Assembly (NCBI GenBank): GCA_019429325.1 | Contig: JAHYJA010000016.1 | Location: 1 to 34,568 of the forward strand | Direction: 5' to 3' | From: Bacteroidales bacterium | Lineage (GTDB): Bacteria > Bacteroidota > Bacteroidia > Bacteroidales > VadinHA17 | DNA: 34,568 nucleotides | In this document: piece by piece, positions 24,229 to 31,824 of the stretch | Position numbering within the stretch: the stretch's first letter is position 1 | Layout: each line of letters begins with the position of its first letter | Made by a program: the position numbers and the translations under genes | The notes under the pieces: generated by a model | Seen by the model: the letters and a program-made list of their open reading frames with translations, nothing else | Told to the model about the DNA's origin: nothing | Database searches by the model: none

Positions 24229-24909
24229 TTAATCCTGCAGTTTCGTCAGAAAGACGTTTCTGAATTCGATCTCCCTGCCTTCGCTCTGGAGGCAGATGCT
24301 TCCTTCTGTTATTGAGACTTCAGTGCCCCTGTTCTGAAGCACGCCGTTGACAGAGACCTCAATGGTATTGCCCCTGCAGACAACTTCCATGGTGTTCCAT
24401 TCACCGGCAGGTTTCTCCGAAGAGGGATTCGTCTTTCTGACAACTCTTGAAGATTTGTTAATTCTTTCAGCCATGTCGGTTCCTCCCATGCATACGAAGT
24501 CTCCGGCATTGCCATTCGCCAGCTGACATTCGATGCATTTGATCCATATGGTGTCTGGCGGCTGTGCATGTACGAATACACCGCTGTTTGTCGGTTCAAC
24601 CGGCCAGCGCCATTCGACATGGAGCGTATAATCGGAGTATGAGTCTTTCGTCCTCATATAACCGAAAGGATCACCTTTGATAAGGATGACACCGTCCCTG
24701 ACCGTGAACACCGTGGCAGGGTCAACCGATTGATCCCTCAGATGAAAAACCCAGTTGCTCAGGTCTTTTCCGTTGAATAACTGAACTGTTTCCGGTGTCT
24801 TACTCTTTGCACCTTCTTTTTTCTGTTTTGTCTGTCCGCAGAAACTGCAGGTTATTCCCAACAGAATGACAACAGAAGCCGTAATGACAAGTGAGGTTCT
24901 CTTTTTCAT
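24229..24909 (-). CDS. Exported DUF1080 (3-keto-disaccharide hydrolase) domain protein
   Basis: This 226-residue protein has an N-terminal hydrophobic signal (about 6-20) and cysteines at 21 and 24. Neither fits a strict lipobox, so lipoprotein versus soluble periplasmic protein is open. A single DUF1080 domain follows: the start VQLFNGKDLSNWVFH, the middle DYTLHVEWRWP with SGVFVHAQPPDTIWIKCIE, and the end GSICLQSEGREIEFRNVFLTKL. The fold is a concanavalin-like jelly roll; some family members hydrolyse 3-keto-glycosides and others probably only bind sugar. It stands alone rather than in a polysaccharide utilisation locus, so no substrate can be inferred. Confidence 0.9.
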   Translation of the reverse strand: MKKRTSLVITASVVILLGITCSFCGQTKQKKEGAKSKTPETVQLFNGKDLSNWVFHLRDQSVDPATVFTVRDGVILIKGDPFGYMRTKDSYSDYTLHVEWRWPVEPTNSGVFVHAQPPDTIWIKCIECQLANGNAGDFVCMGGTDMAERINKSSRVVRKTNPSSEKPAGEWNTMEVVCRGNTIEVSVNGVLQNRGTEVSITEGSICLQSEGREIEFRNVFLTKLQD

Positions 24910-24960
24910 AGAATTGATTTTAATCTGTTAATAATAATTAATATATTCATTTTCAATCAA

Positions 24961-24988
24961 CCAGCAACCAGTAACCAGTAACCAGCAA
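24961..24988. repeat. Heptad-periodic array B (four units of CCAGYAA)
   Basis: CCAGCAA, CCAGTAA, CCAGTAA, CCAGCAA run without interruption at 7-bp period, preceded by the related CAATCAA (24954-24960). The unit is the same word as in the right part of array A at 5764-5778 and 5841-5854. The array sits in the 108-bp spacer between phoH and the DUF1080 gene; the remainder of the spacer is AT-rich. Confidence 0.8.
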
Positions 24989-25017
24989 CCTGTACAATAA
25001 ATCGCTTTTTGACTCTT

Positions 25018-26352
25018 TCATAGCAGTTTGCTGGCCAGTTCGGCCAGGAAACTCCTTTCCCCCTTTACGAGGTTTACGTGGGCAAAGATCTCCTGGTCCT
25101 TCATTTTATCGGAAAGATAACTCAATCCGTTTGAAGCAGTATCGAGGTATGGTGAATCGATCTGCTCAATGTCGCCGGTAAATATCATTTTCGTGCCTTC
25201 TCCGGCCCTGGTAATGATGGTTTTAATTTCGTGGGGAGTAAGGTTCTGGGCTTCGTCAACTATGAAGAAGATGCTTGAGAGGCTTCGTCCCCGTATATAT
25301 GCGAGAGGAGTGATCACGAGCTTTTCCTCCTTCATCATATCGTTGATGCGCAGGAACTCGGGGCTCTGAGTGCTGAATTTATGCTTTATGACTGTCAGGT
25401 TGTCGTACAGCGGCTGCATATAGGGATCCATTTTTTCTTTTATATCACCGGGGAGAAAACCCAGGTCGCGGTTGGCAAGAGGTACTATAGGACGGGCAAG
25501 GAAAATCTGTTTGTATCTTTTCTGCTGATGGAGGGCAGATGCCAGCGCGAGAAGGGTTTTTCCCGTCCCGGCCTTGCCGGTAAGCGAAACAAGTTGTATA
25601 TCAGGATTCATGAGGGCTTCAAGGGCAAAGGTCTGTTCGGCGTTCCTGGGGTCAATCCCATAGGTGGTCTGCTTGATTACTCTGGTAAGTTTTTTATTAA
25701 CAGGATTATAATGAGCAAGGGCGCTGGCATTGTTGTTTTTCATAATAAAAAACTGATGACCTGTCATACCTGCATCAAGGCTGAAATCCATTGCGCTGAC
25801 ACCCTCGGGCATCTCATACAGCTTGTTGATGAGATCATGGTCAACCCCCTCGATAACCCTTATCCCCTTGTAGAGATCGTCGATATTGGTAACCTTGTCG
25901 TTCTGGTAATCCTGAGCGGTTATTCCCAGCGATTTGGCCTTCATGCGCAGGTTGATATCCTTGGTGATCAGTACCACCACCTTGTCTTTATTGGTGCTGA
26001 AGACATAATCAGCAATGGCCAGTATCCTGTGATCGGCGGTTCGCTCGGGGAACGACTGGCTTACTTTAACTGAGAAATCCTTGCCTGTTTCGATATGCAG
26101 GTTTCCCAGGTTCTCGCCAAGAGGAATATTGGCTGTCAGCAACATATCACCGGAGAGCCTGTCGAGCTCCCGGGTGAATTCACGGGCATGGAAATTGATC
26201 AGATCATTTCCCCTTTTGAACTTATCAAGTTCCTCAAGGGCAACAATCGGTATTATTACATCATTTTCTTCAAAATTGTAAATACATTTATAGTCGTGAA
26301 GCAATACGTTGGTATCGATTATGAAAAGTTTTTTGTTGTTTTTTTTCTTCAT
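25018..26352 (-). CDS. PIN domain-PhoH ATPase (PhoH2/YlaK type)
   Basis: This 444-residue cytoplasmic protein fuses an N-terminal PIN RNase domain (about 8-150) to a C-terminal PhoH ATPase (about 230-444). PIN acidic residues are visible: D13 in IIDTNVLLHD, E40/E41 in VALEELDKF, D107 in TADHRI, D132 in TKDINLR. The ATPase has Walker A TGKAGTGKT (258-266) and Walker B FFIVDEAQN (D366, E367). Relatives from actinobacteria act as RNA helicase/RNases, and the family is often present in bacteria without an adjacent antitoxin gene. I see no small antitoxin ORF next to this one. The start MKKKNNKKLF is supported by a preceding -7 box. Confidence 0.94.
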   Translation of the reverse strand: MKKKNNKKLFIIDTNVLLHDYKCIYNFEENDVIIPIVALEELDKFKRGNDLINFHAREFTRELDRLSGDMLLTANIPLGENLGNLHIETGKDFSVKVSQSFPERTADHRILAIADYVFSTNKDKVVVLITKDINLRMKAKSLGITAQDYQNDKVTNIDDLYKGIRVIEGVDHDLINKLYEMPEGVSAMDFSLDAGMTGHQFFIMKNNNASALAHYNPVNKKLTRVIKQTTYGIDPRNAEQTFALEALMNPDIQLVSLTGKAGTGKTLLALASALHQQKRYKQIFLARPIVPLANRDLGFLPGDIKEKMDPYMQPLYDNLTVIKHKFSTQSPEFLRINDMMKEEKLVITPLAYIRGRSLSSIFFIVDEAQNLTPHEIKTIITRAGEGTKMIFTGDIEQIDSPYLDTASNGLSYLSDKMKDQEIFAHVNLVKGERSFLAELASKLL

Positions 26353-26409
26353 TATTAAGAGCTTATTATCAGTTGTTTAACAGGGAAACAGTTTTTTTCT
26401 CCGGATCAG

Positions 26410-26417
26410 CAAAAATA
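26410..26417 (-). promoter_or_regulatory. Candidate -7 promoter element for phoH
   Basis: The minus strand reads TATTTTTG, which matches TAnnTTTG, about 58 bp upstream of the phoH start. There is no TTG at -33 spacing, so support is weak. Confidence 0.3.
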
Positions 26418-26472
26418 ACGAAAATATGGTATAAACCGGCATGTGAGGGGAAAGTATGTAATTTCGGATTGC

Positions 26473-26584
26473 GGAGCGGGGAGCAGGGAGCGTAGAGCGT
26501 AGAGCGTAGAGCGTAAAGCGAAGAGCGGGGGGCTAAGGGCAAGGGGCGAAGGGCAGGGAGCAGGGGGCAGGGAGCGAAAGGCGA
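26473..26584. repeat. Heptad-periodic array C (16 purine-rich units, invariant GC core)
   Basis: Sixteen consecutive 7-mers in one phase span 112 bp. Positions 4 and 5 of every unit are G and C, and positions 1-3 are always purines (examples: GGAGCGG, AGAGCGT three times, GGGGCTA, AGGGCAG). The region forms part of the 519-bp phoH-folC spacer and is non-coding: 7-bp units force a frame change every repeat, and the short open frames that cross it are low-complexity. Function unknown. Confidence 0.88.
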
Positions 26585-26586
26585 GG

Positions 26587-26662
26587 TTGTTTGATTTTTG
26601 AATTGTGATTTTTGATTTTAAATCACAAATCAAGACTCACGAATCACAAATCACAAATATTG
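26587..26662. repeat. Heptad-periodic array D, partly inverted (ATTTTTG / AATCACA units)
   Basis: The left part has ATTTTTG (26594-26600), AATTGTG, ATTTTTG (26608-26614). The right part has AATCACA (26621-26627), AATCAAG, ACTCACG, AATCACA, AATCACA (to 26655). The right units resemble the reverse complement of the left ones, so the array is an imperfect palindrome centred near 26618 as well as 7-bp periodic. It is shifted 2 bp in phase relative to array C. Confidence 0.75.
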
Positions 26663-26681
26663 TCTTCGGTCTTTTATGGCT

Positions 26682-26702
26682 CAGTGCACAGTGCTCAGGC
26701 TT
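26682..26702. repeat. Short heptad run CAGTGCA, CAGTGCT, CAGGCTT
   Basis: Three related 7-mers lie directly in line within the same spacer, between arrays D and E. It is too short to stand alone; reported because of its neighbours. The rest of 26703-26754 shows nothing recognisable. Confidence 0.4.
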
Positions 26703-26754
26703 TGTCAGCCATAGCTGGACGAAGGACAGCGACGGCTGGGCTCAGGGCAAGAAG

Positions 26755-26838
26755 TTCTTTCTCCGGTCCTCGGTCTTCCGTCTTCCGTCTTCCGTCTTCG
26801 GTACTGGAGTCCGGGGAGTTGCCGGTTGCGGGTTGTTG
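26755..26838. repeat. Heptad-periodic array E (TTCCGTC units, then GTTGCSG units)
   Basis: Starting with TTCTTTC at 26755, units TCCGGTC, CTCGGTC, TTCCGTC (three times, 26776-26796) and TTCGGTA follow. After two looser 7-mers, GTTGCCG, GTTGCGG and GTTGTTG (26818-26838) continue in the same 7-bp phase. The array ends about 33 bp before the folC start. No TAnnTTTG promoter word is seen between it and folC. Confidence 0.75.
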
Positions 26839-26871
26839 AATGAAAGTTTGTTCTGATTAAAGTCGGCAGTT

Positions 26872-28161
26872 ATGAATTATAAAGAGACACTGGAATTCCT
26901 CTATGCTCAGCTTCCCGCCTTCCACAGGATAGGTAAGGCGGCTTACAGGAACGATCTGGGCAACAGCGTAGCTCTCGATGATTACTTTGGGCATCCCCAC
27001 GGAAAGTACCCGACGATCCACGTGGCAGGCACCAACGGAAAAGGATCGGTATCACACATTGCCGCATCGGTGCTGCAGGAAGCAGGCTGGAAAACCGGAC
27101 TCTATACGTCGCCTCACCTGAAGGATTTCAGGGAGCGGATACGGATAAACGGGGAGATGATACCGAAAAGGAGAGTCACGGAATTTGTCAGGAAGCACCA
27201 GCGGATTATTGATTCACTCAGGCCGTCGTTCTTCGAGCTTACCGTGGCTATGGCGTTTGATCATTTCGCGAAGGAAAAAGCTGAGGTGGCCGTGATTGAA
27301 ACCGGACTCGGAGGAAGGCTCGATTCGACGAATATTATTAATCCAATTGTTTCGGTCATTACAAATATTGGTCACGACCATGCGGATCTCCTTGGTCCGT
27401 CAATTGATAAGATTGCTGCTGAAAAAGCCGGGATAATAAAGAGAGGCATCCCTGCTATAATAGGAGAAAAACAACCGGATACTTACAGGATATTCATGAA
27501 AAAGGCAGGAGAGGTGGGGGCGCCCATCTGCTTCGCCGACAAAAACTTTGCCTGTTCTCTCGGGGAGTTTGACTATGTAACCGGTGAGCGGAGTTACCGG
27601 ATAAAAGAGAAAAGCACCGGCAAGGAATATGCCGGCCTTACAAACCTGGGAGGCGATTACCAGGCGAAGAACCTCGTAACTCTTCTTCAGGTCATTGAGA
27701 CTATCCGCAAGTCATTCGGAATAACAGATGATCATGTAACAGAGGGAATAAGAAATGTTGTGGCGAACACAGGACTTATGGGAAGGTGGCAGGTTCTTAA
27801 GCGTAACCCGCTGATAGTGTGCGACACAGGACATAACAAGGAGGGACTGGAGTACGTTACCCGTCAGATCGCTGCAACTCCCGGAGCTGGACTCCATATA
27901 GTACTGGGATTTGTCGACGACAAGGATCTCAGTTCAGTATTGCCCCTGTTTCCGCCTGATGCAAAGTATTACTTCACAAAAGCCTCTGTACCCCGGGCGC
28001 TTGACGAAAAGAGGCTCATGAAGGAAGCAGTGAAATACAGGCTTGAGGGCATGAGTTACCCTGACGTTAAAAGAGCTTTTAAAGCAGCGCTCTTTGCAGC
28101 ATCGCCGGAAGACATGATTTTTATCGGAGGCAGCACATTTGTTGTTGCGGAAGTCGTCTGA
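26872..28161 (+). CDS. folC: Folylpolyglutamate synthase / dihydrofolate synthase
   Basis: This cytoplasmic Mur-ligase-family enzyme adds glutamate to dihydropteroate and to folates, using ATP. It is 429 residues, full length. The P-loop VAGTNGKGSVSH (51-62) is followed by the folate-binding TSPHLKDFRERIRING, the central IETGLGGRLDSTN, TNIGHDHADLLG, and the C-terminal-domain motif VCDTGHNKEGLEYV. The start MNYKETLEFLYAQLP matches the family. It is preceded by the heptad-array spacer and followed after 33 bp by the 5'-nucleotidase-like gene, which may be co-transcribed. Confidence 0.96.
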   Translation: MNYKETLEFLYAQLPAFHRIGKAAYRNDLGNSVALDDYFGHPHGKYPTIHVAGTNGKGSVSHIAASVLQEAGWKTGLYTSPHLKDFRERIRINGEMIPKRRVTEFVRKHQRIIDSLRPSFFELTVAMAFDHFAKEKAEVAVIETGLGGRLDSTNIINPIVSVITNIGHDHADLLGPSIDKIAAEKAGIIKRGIPAIIGEKQPDTYRIFMKKAGEVGAPICFADKNFACSLGEFDYVTGERSYRIKEKSTGKEYAGLTNLGGDYQAKNLVTLLQVIETIRKSFGITDDHVTEGIRNVVANTGLMGRWQVLKRNPLIVCDTGHNKEGLEYVTRQIAATPGAGLHIVLGFVDDKDLSSVLPLFPPDAKYYFTKASVPRALDEKRLMKEAVKYRLEGMSYPDVKRAFKAALFAASPEDMIFIGGSTFVVAEVV

Positions 28162-28194
28162 ACATTGTATATTTATTAATTAATACCCTCTAAT

Positions 28195-29994
28195 ATGAGA
28201 AAAACGGTCATGATCACCAGCCTGTTGCTGATCTCAGCAGCACTCTTCCCGCAACCTGAAAGGAAACTGGTCATCCTTCATGCCAACGACCTTCATTCCC
28301 GTCTGACCGGTTATGCACCTGAATCGGCGTATACACCACTGACAATCAATGATGACAGAACGGTTGGAGGCTTTGCCAGGATAGCCACGGTCATTATGGA
28401 TGAAAAGAGGAAGAACACAGGGACCACCATCGTTGTTGATGGCGGGGATTTTCTTATGGGAACTCTTTTTCATCACCTCGAACCAACGACGGGTTTTCAG
28501 TTGCCACTGATGAAAGAGATGGGGTTTGATGCTGCATGCCTGGGCAATCATGAGTTCGATTTCGGGCCCGGAAAGCTCGCGGAGATAATTAACAGTTCTC
28601 GCCTCAGAGGGGAGATCCCTTCTCTCCTGCTTGGCAATGCCATTTTTGACAGGGACGACCCGGCGGATGACAGTCTTGAGGAGCTTGTAAACCGGGGTAT
28701 CATCAGGGAGACCATGATTATTGAGAAGGAGGGTCTGAAAATCGGGTTCTTCTCCATATTTGGTAAGGTTGCCGATCACGATGCTCCATACGCGGTCCCG
28801 GTTAAATTTGAAAAGCAGAAAAGCGCAGCCAGGAGACTGGTACAGGAGCTGAAAAATGAGAACTGCGACATTATAATATGCCTTTCACACAGCGGAATTC
28901 AAAAAAACAGGAAAGGGGAATATGCCGGTGAGGACATCGATCTTGCCAGGTCAGTAAAGGGAATTGATGTGATAATCAGCGGCCATACTCACACCCTTCT
29001 TGAACAGCCTCTTACAGTGAACGGGGTGAAGATAGTCCAGACCGGCGATTACGGAAGATTTGTCGGCAGGATGGAACTTACAATAAGGGACAGGAACGTG
29101 ATCCTCGATAATTACAGGCTTATTCCGATCGACGACAGAACCCTGGGGGAAAACCGTATTCACGATCTTATAGAAGCACAGAAAATAATGGTCACTCAGA
29201 AGGTACTTTCTCCGCTTGGTTACGACTTTACCTCTCCCGTTGCCGAGAATGATTTTAGCCTCGGATGCGATGAATACGGGAACGTGGGTGAAAGCAACCT
29301 CGGGCCGCTGATTGCAGATGCCATTCATTATTACGTCAACAGGCACAGCAAAGCCGGGACAGACGTCAGCATGGTTGCAGTGGGTGTAATACGCGACAGT
29401 ATTGTAATCGGTACCCAGACGGCGCCTGATATCTTCAGGGTAATGTCGCTGGGCTCGGGAAAGGATGAAGTGCCCGGATATCCCCTCTCACGGCTCTATG
29501 TCACCGGCAGGGAGCTGAAGACCGTGCTTGAAATACTGCTCGTCGCATCAAAATCAACCCCGGCCTACCACTGCTTCTATTCCGGCCTGAGGGTGAACTA
29601 TAATCCTTCGAAGGGACTTCTTCGGAAGATCCGCTCAACCGAGATCCTTATGCCCGACGGAACGTCCCGGCAGGTGTCATTCTCCAAAAAAGATACGGAA
29701 TTATACTCACTGACGGCAAATTCCTATATGCTTGAATTCATCGGGATAATTAAAAAAATGAGCTTCGGCCTTATCAATGTTGTTCCGAAGGATGCTGAGG
29801 GCAGGAAAGTGACAGATATGAAAACCACGGTTATTGACATGAACGACCATCTCGATGGGGTTCAGGAAGGGAAAGAATGGCTGGCACTTATGGAATACCT
29901 TGGTTCGATGAGGGATACCAACGGAAACGGCATACCTGATATAGACAGGAAATATTCCTCAGCCGTCCGAACCTTCTTTCCCGAGGGAAATTAA
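28195..29994 (+). CDS. Secreted bifunctional metallophosphatase / 5'-nucleotidase
   Basis: This 599-residue exported enzyme of the UshA/CD73 family hydrolyses nucleotide (or UDP-sugar) phosphates in the periplasm. A signal peptide (about 1-19) precedes a calcineurin-like metal-binding domain: LHANDLHSR (H29, D32, H34), VDGGDFLMG (D82, D85), CLGNHEFDFG (N118, H119) and SGHTHTLLEQP. The C-terminal 5'-nucleotidase substrate domain spans about 340-570 with ESNLGPLIADAIHYY. The last segment has DTNGNGIPDID, a dockerin/Ca-binding-like loop. The gene follows folC after 33 bp; a near-match -7 box TATATTTA lies at 28168-28175. Its 3' end is 4 bp from the convergent M28 peptidase gene. The exact substrate is not decided by sequence. 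Confidence 0.93.
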   Translation: MRKTVMITSLLLISAALFPQPERKLVILHANDLHSRLTGYAPESAYTPLTINDDRTVGGFARIATVIMDEKRKNTGTTIVVDGGDFLMGTLFHHLEPTTGFQLPLMKEMGFDAACLGNHEFDFGPGKLAEIINSSRLRGEIPSLLLGNAIFDRDDPADDSLEELVNRGIIRETMIIEKEGLKIGFFSIFGKVADHDAPYAVPVKFEKQKSAARRLVQELKNENCDIIICLSHSGIQKNRKGEYAGEDIDLARSVKGIDVIISGHTHTLLEQPLTVNGVKIVQTGDYGRFVGRMELTIRDRNVILDNYRLIPIDDRTLGENRIHDLIEAQKIMVTQKVLSPLGYDFTSPVAENDFSLGCDEYGNVGESNLGPLIADAIHYYVNRHSKAGTDVSMVAVGVIRDSIVIGTQTAPDIFRVMSLGSGKDEVPGYPLSRLYVTGRELKTVLEILLVASKSTPAYHCFYSGLRVNYNPSKGLLRKIRSTEILMPDGTSRQVSFSKKDTELYSLTANSYMLEFIGIIKKMSFGLINVVPKDAEGRKVTDMKTTVIDMNDHLDGVQEGKEWLALMEYLGSMRDTNGNGIPDIDRKYSSAVRTFFPEGN

Positions 29995-29998
29995 CAGG

Positions 29999-31630
29999 CT
30001 ACCATTTGCTGAAGGGATTATCCACGACAATACGATTCTTCGAGTTAGCCAGTGTGAATCCGATATCGAAGATTGTCCTGGTTATCAGCTCCATTTTCCC
30101 GTAATCGAGCTTTTCGGCTGTATCAGCGGGCGTGTGATAATCAGTATGTAATCCTGTAGTAAAGAATAGCACCGGAATATCTTTCCTGACGAAGTTATAG
30201 TGGTCGCTTCTCGAAAATAACTGCTGAGGGGCATTTCTTCCGCTCAGGCTGTAGTCAAAGCTTACAGGGCTCCTTTTATCAGCTGCGTCAGCGACGGCCC
30301 TCAGCTCCCTGCTCTGGTCGCCTGTAATGACAAAAACGGAAGAGGGTCCTGTCATAGGATTATCGGCAGTCGTGTCGGCCACACCCTTCACCCTCCCGAT
30401 CATGTCAATATTTATATTTGCGATTGTATTCTCCAGCGGGAACAGGGGATTATTAACATAAAACTGTGAGCCGAACAGCCCGATCTCCTCACCCGATACC
30501 CAGAGGAACAGAAGAGACCTCAGTGGTTTTTTGCCGAGGCTCGCATACGCCTGAGCCAGCTCCAGCAGGGCAGATGTGCCTGAAGAGTTGTCGTCGGCTC
30601 CGGCATGCACCAACCCTCCGCTCTCCCCCATATGGTCATAGTGACCCGAGAAAACGACAATCTCCTTTTTCAGAACGGGATCGCTCCCCTCAATATATCC
30701 GGCAACGTTGTTAAGCACAACTTCTTCGGTGCGGGAGGCTTCAGTTATTTTTAACTGCCTGCCCGTTATTTCAAAGGAGTTGGGTTTCATTTCCCTGTCA
30801 ATCTTATTCTGAAGATCTTCGAGTGTCTGCCCCGTGTCCTTAAGCAATTCGTCAGCCACGCTTCTGTGGACAAACATTATAACCGGCATGCCCGGCAGGC
30901 TGGTTATTACCTCCTTTTCTCCCTTCAGTGTCTTACTCGAACTGAGCTCCCCTGCAATTCCGGGATATTGCCGTTCGATCGACTCAAAACCTGATTTTGG
31001 GTCAGAAACAAACAGGATCGCCTTTGCCCTGGAGAAGATAAGCGTAGTAAGTTTCCACTGTATGCTCATAAAGCCAGCCCATCCGGGCTCTTCGAAGAGA
31101 TATTTCTTCCCGTCCTCCGACAGCGGGGCCCTGTTCATGACCAGAATTATCTTCCCTTCAGTGGTCAATCCATCAAAATCATTATAGTTGTACTTGTCAC
31201 TCCTGATGCCGTAACCCGCGAACACCACATCACCTTCAAGTGTAAAATCTGACGCTCCGGTGGGAAGCAGTTGATATATAGGCTCTTTTATGACAACCGG
31301 TTCCTTTCCATCACTGATTATTTCTATTGAAGTCTTGTCATAATCTATCGATTTTCTGATGATCGAATAAGGCTGGAAATAACTGTCGCCATTGGCAGGA
31401 GCAAGGCCGATGAGCCTTATCTGTGACCGGATATACTCCGATGTGATTTCCAGTTCAGGTGAACCGTTCATCCTGCCTTTAAGCAGTGGTGATGCCAGGA
31501 AGGAGACATGACTCCCGAGATCTTCCGCCCTGATCTGATTTACTGCCTGTGAGGCCTTTTGTGAAATGGCCGGACAGGATAATAATACTGAAAGAATTAT
31601 TGCTGTAAGAATGGCAGAGGCTTTTTTCAT
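29999..31630 (-). CDS. Exported M28 family aminopeptidase-like peptidase
   Basis: I place the start at MKKASAILTA (31630, 543 residues) rather than 36 bp further upstream: this gives a clean signal peptide, and the upstream ATG lies inside the -7 promoter box. A signal peptide (about 1-24) precedes a PA-type insert (about 100-280) and a zinc peptidase domain with all M28 ligands visible: SGHYDHMG, GADDNSSGTSALLE, VSGEEIGLFGS, NINIDMIGR and GLHTDYHTPADT. It likely hydrolyses peptides in the periplasm or at the cell surface. No C-terminal T9SS sorting domain is seen, so I do not expect PorU processing. It is convergent with the 5'-nucleotidase-like gene. Confidence 0.94.
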   Translation of the reverse strand: MKKASAILTAIILSVLLSCPAISQKASQAVNQIRAEDLGSHVSFLASPLLKGRMNGSPELEITSEYIRSQIRLIGLAPANGDSYFQPYSIIRKSIDYDKTSIEIISDGKEPVVIKEPIYQLLPTGASDFTLEGDVVFAGYGIRSDKYNYNDFDGLTTEGKIILVMNRAPLSEDGKKYLFEEPGWAGFMSIQWKLTTLIFSRAKAILFVSDPKSGFESIERQYPGIAGELSSSKTLKGEKEVITSLPGMPVIMFVHRSVADELLKDTGQTLEDLQNKIDREMKPNSFEITGRQLKITEASRTEEVVLNNVAGYIEGSDPVLKKEIVVFSGHYDHMGESGGLVHAGADDNSSGTSALLELAQAYASLGKKPLRSLLFLWVSGEEIGLFGSQFYVNNPLFPLENTIANINIDMIGRVKGVADTTADNPMTGPSSVFVITGDQSRELRAVADAADKRSPVSFDYSLSGRNAPQQLFSRSDHYNFVRKDIPVLFFTTGLHTDYHTPADTAEKLDYGKMELITRTIFDIGFTLANSKNRIVVDNPFSKW

Positions 31631-31663
31631 TTTTGGGTAGTATTTAATTTTTGAACAGGATTC

Positions 31664-31696
31664 CAAAGGTAATAAGATTTTTATTCTGTTATCAAA
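31664..31696 (-). promoter_or_regulatory. Bacteroidota-type promoter of the M28 peptidase gene
   Basis: On the minus strand TTTG (31693-31696 plus coordinates) is followed after 21 bp by TACCTTTG (31664-31671), matching the -33/-7 pattern of the Bacteroidota housekeeping sigma factor. The leader would be about 27 nt to the ATG at 31630. This is the best-formed promoter in the window and it decides the start codon. Confidence 0.65.
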
Positions 31697-31824
31697 CAGT
31701 CAGGAACAGATGCATTCATAAACCTTCCTGTTAAAATTAAAATCATATTTACAAGGAAAATATTACTTTTACCTCGTATTGTTGTGAAGGTATTGTTTCA
31801 AAGCTATTTTAACGGGAAAAAGGA

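Noticed and set aside
25381-26073. 230-codon open frame on the plus strand inside phoH
   Set aside because: It is fully antisense to the PIN-PhoH gene, whose motifs are complete; the antisense product matches no family I recognise.
25018-26352. Toxin-antitoxin reading of the PIN-PhoH gene
   Set aside because: There is no small antitoxin gene directly before or after it; the flanks are repeat-filled spacers.
26473-26838. Possible CRISPR array
   Set aside because: Repeats are 7 bp, directly abutting and degenerate. There are no unique spacers and no cas genes.
26406-26856. Several short open frames (60-85 codons) on both strands across the phoH-folC spacer
   Set aside because: Their translations are low-complexity products of the 7-bp arrays (repeated ALRS/LPPA-type words), with no family resemblance and no consistent frame preference.
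29999-31666. Longer start for the M28 peptidase (555 residues)
   Set aside because: That ATG lies inside the -7 promoter element and adds a non-signal-like leader before a clean signal peptide.
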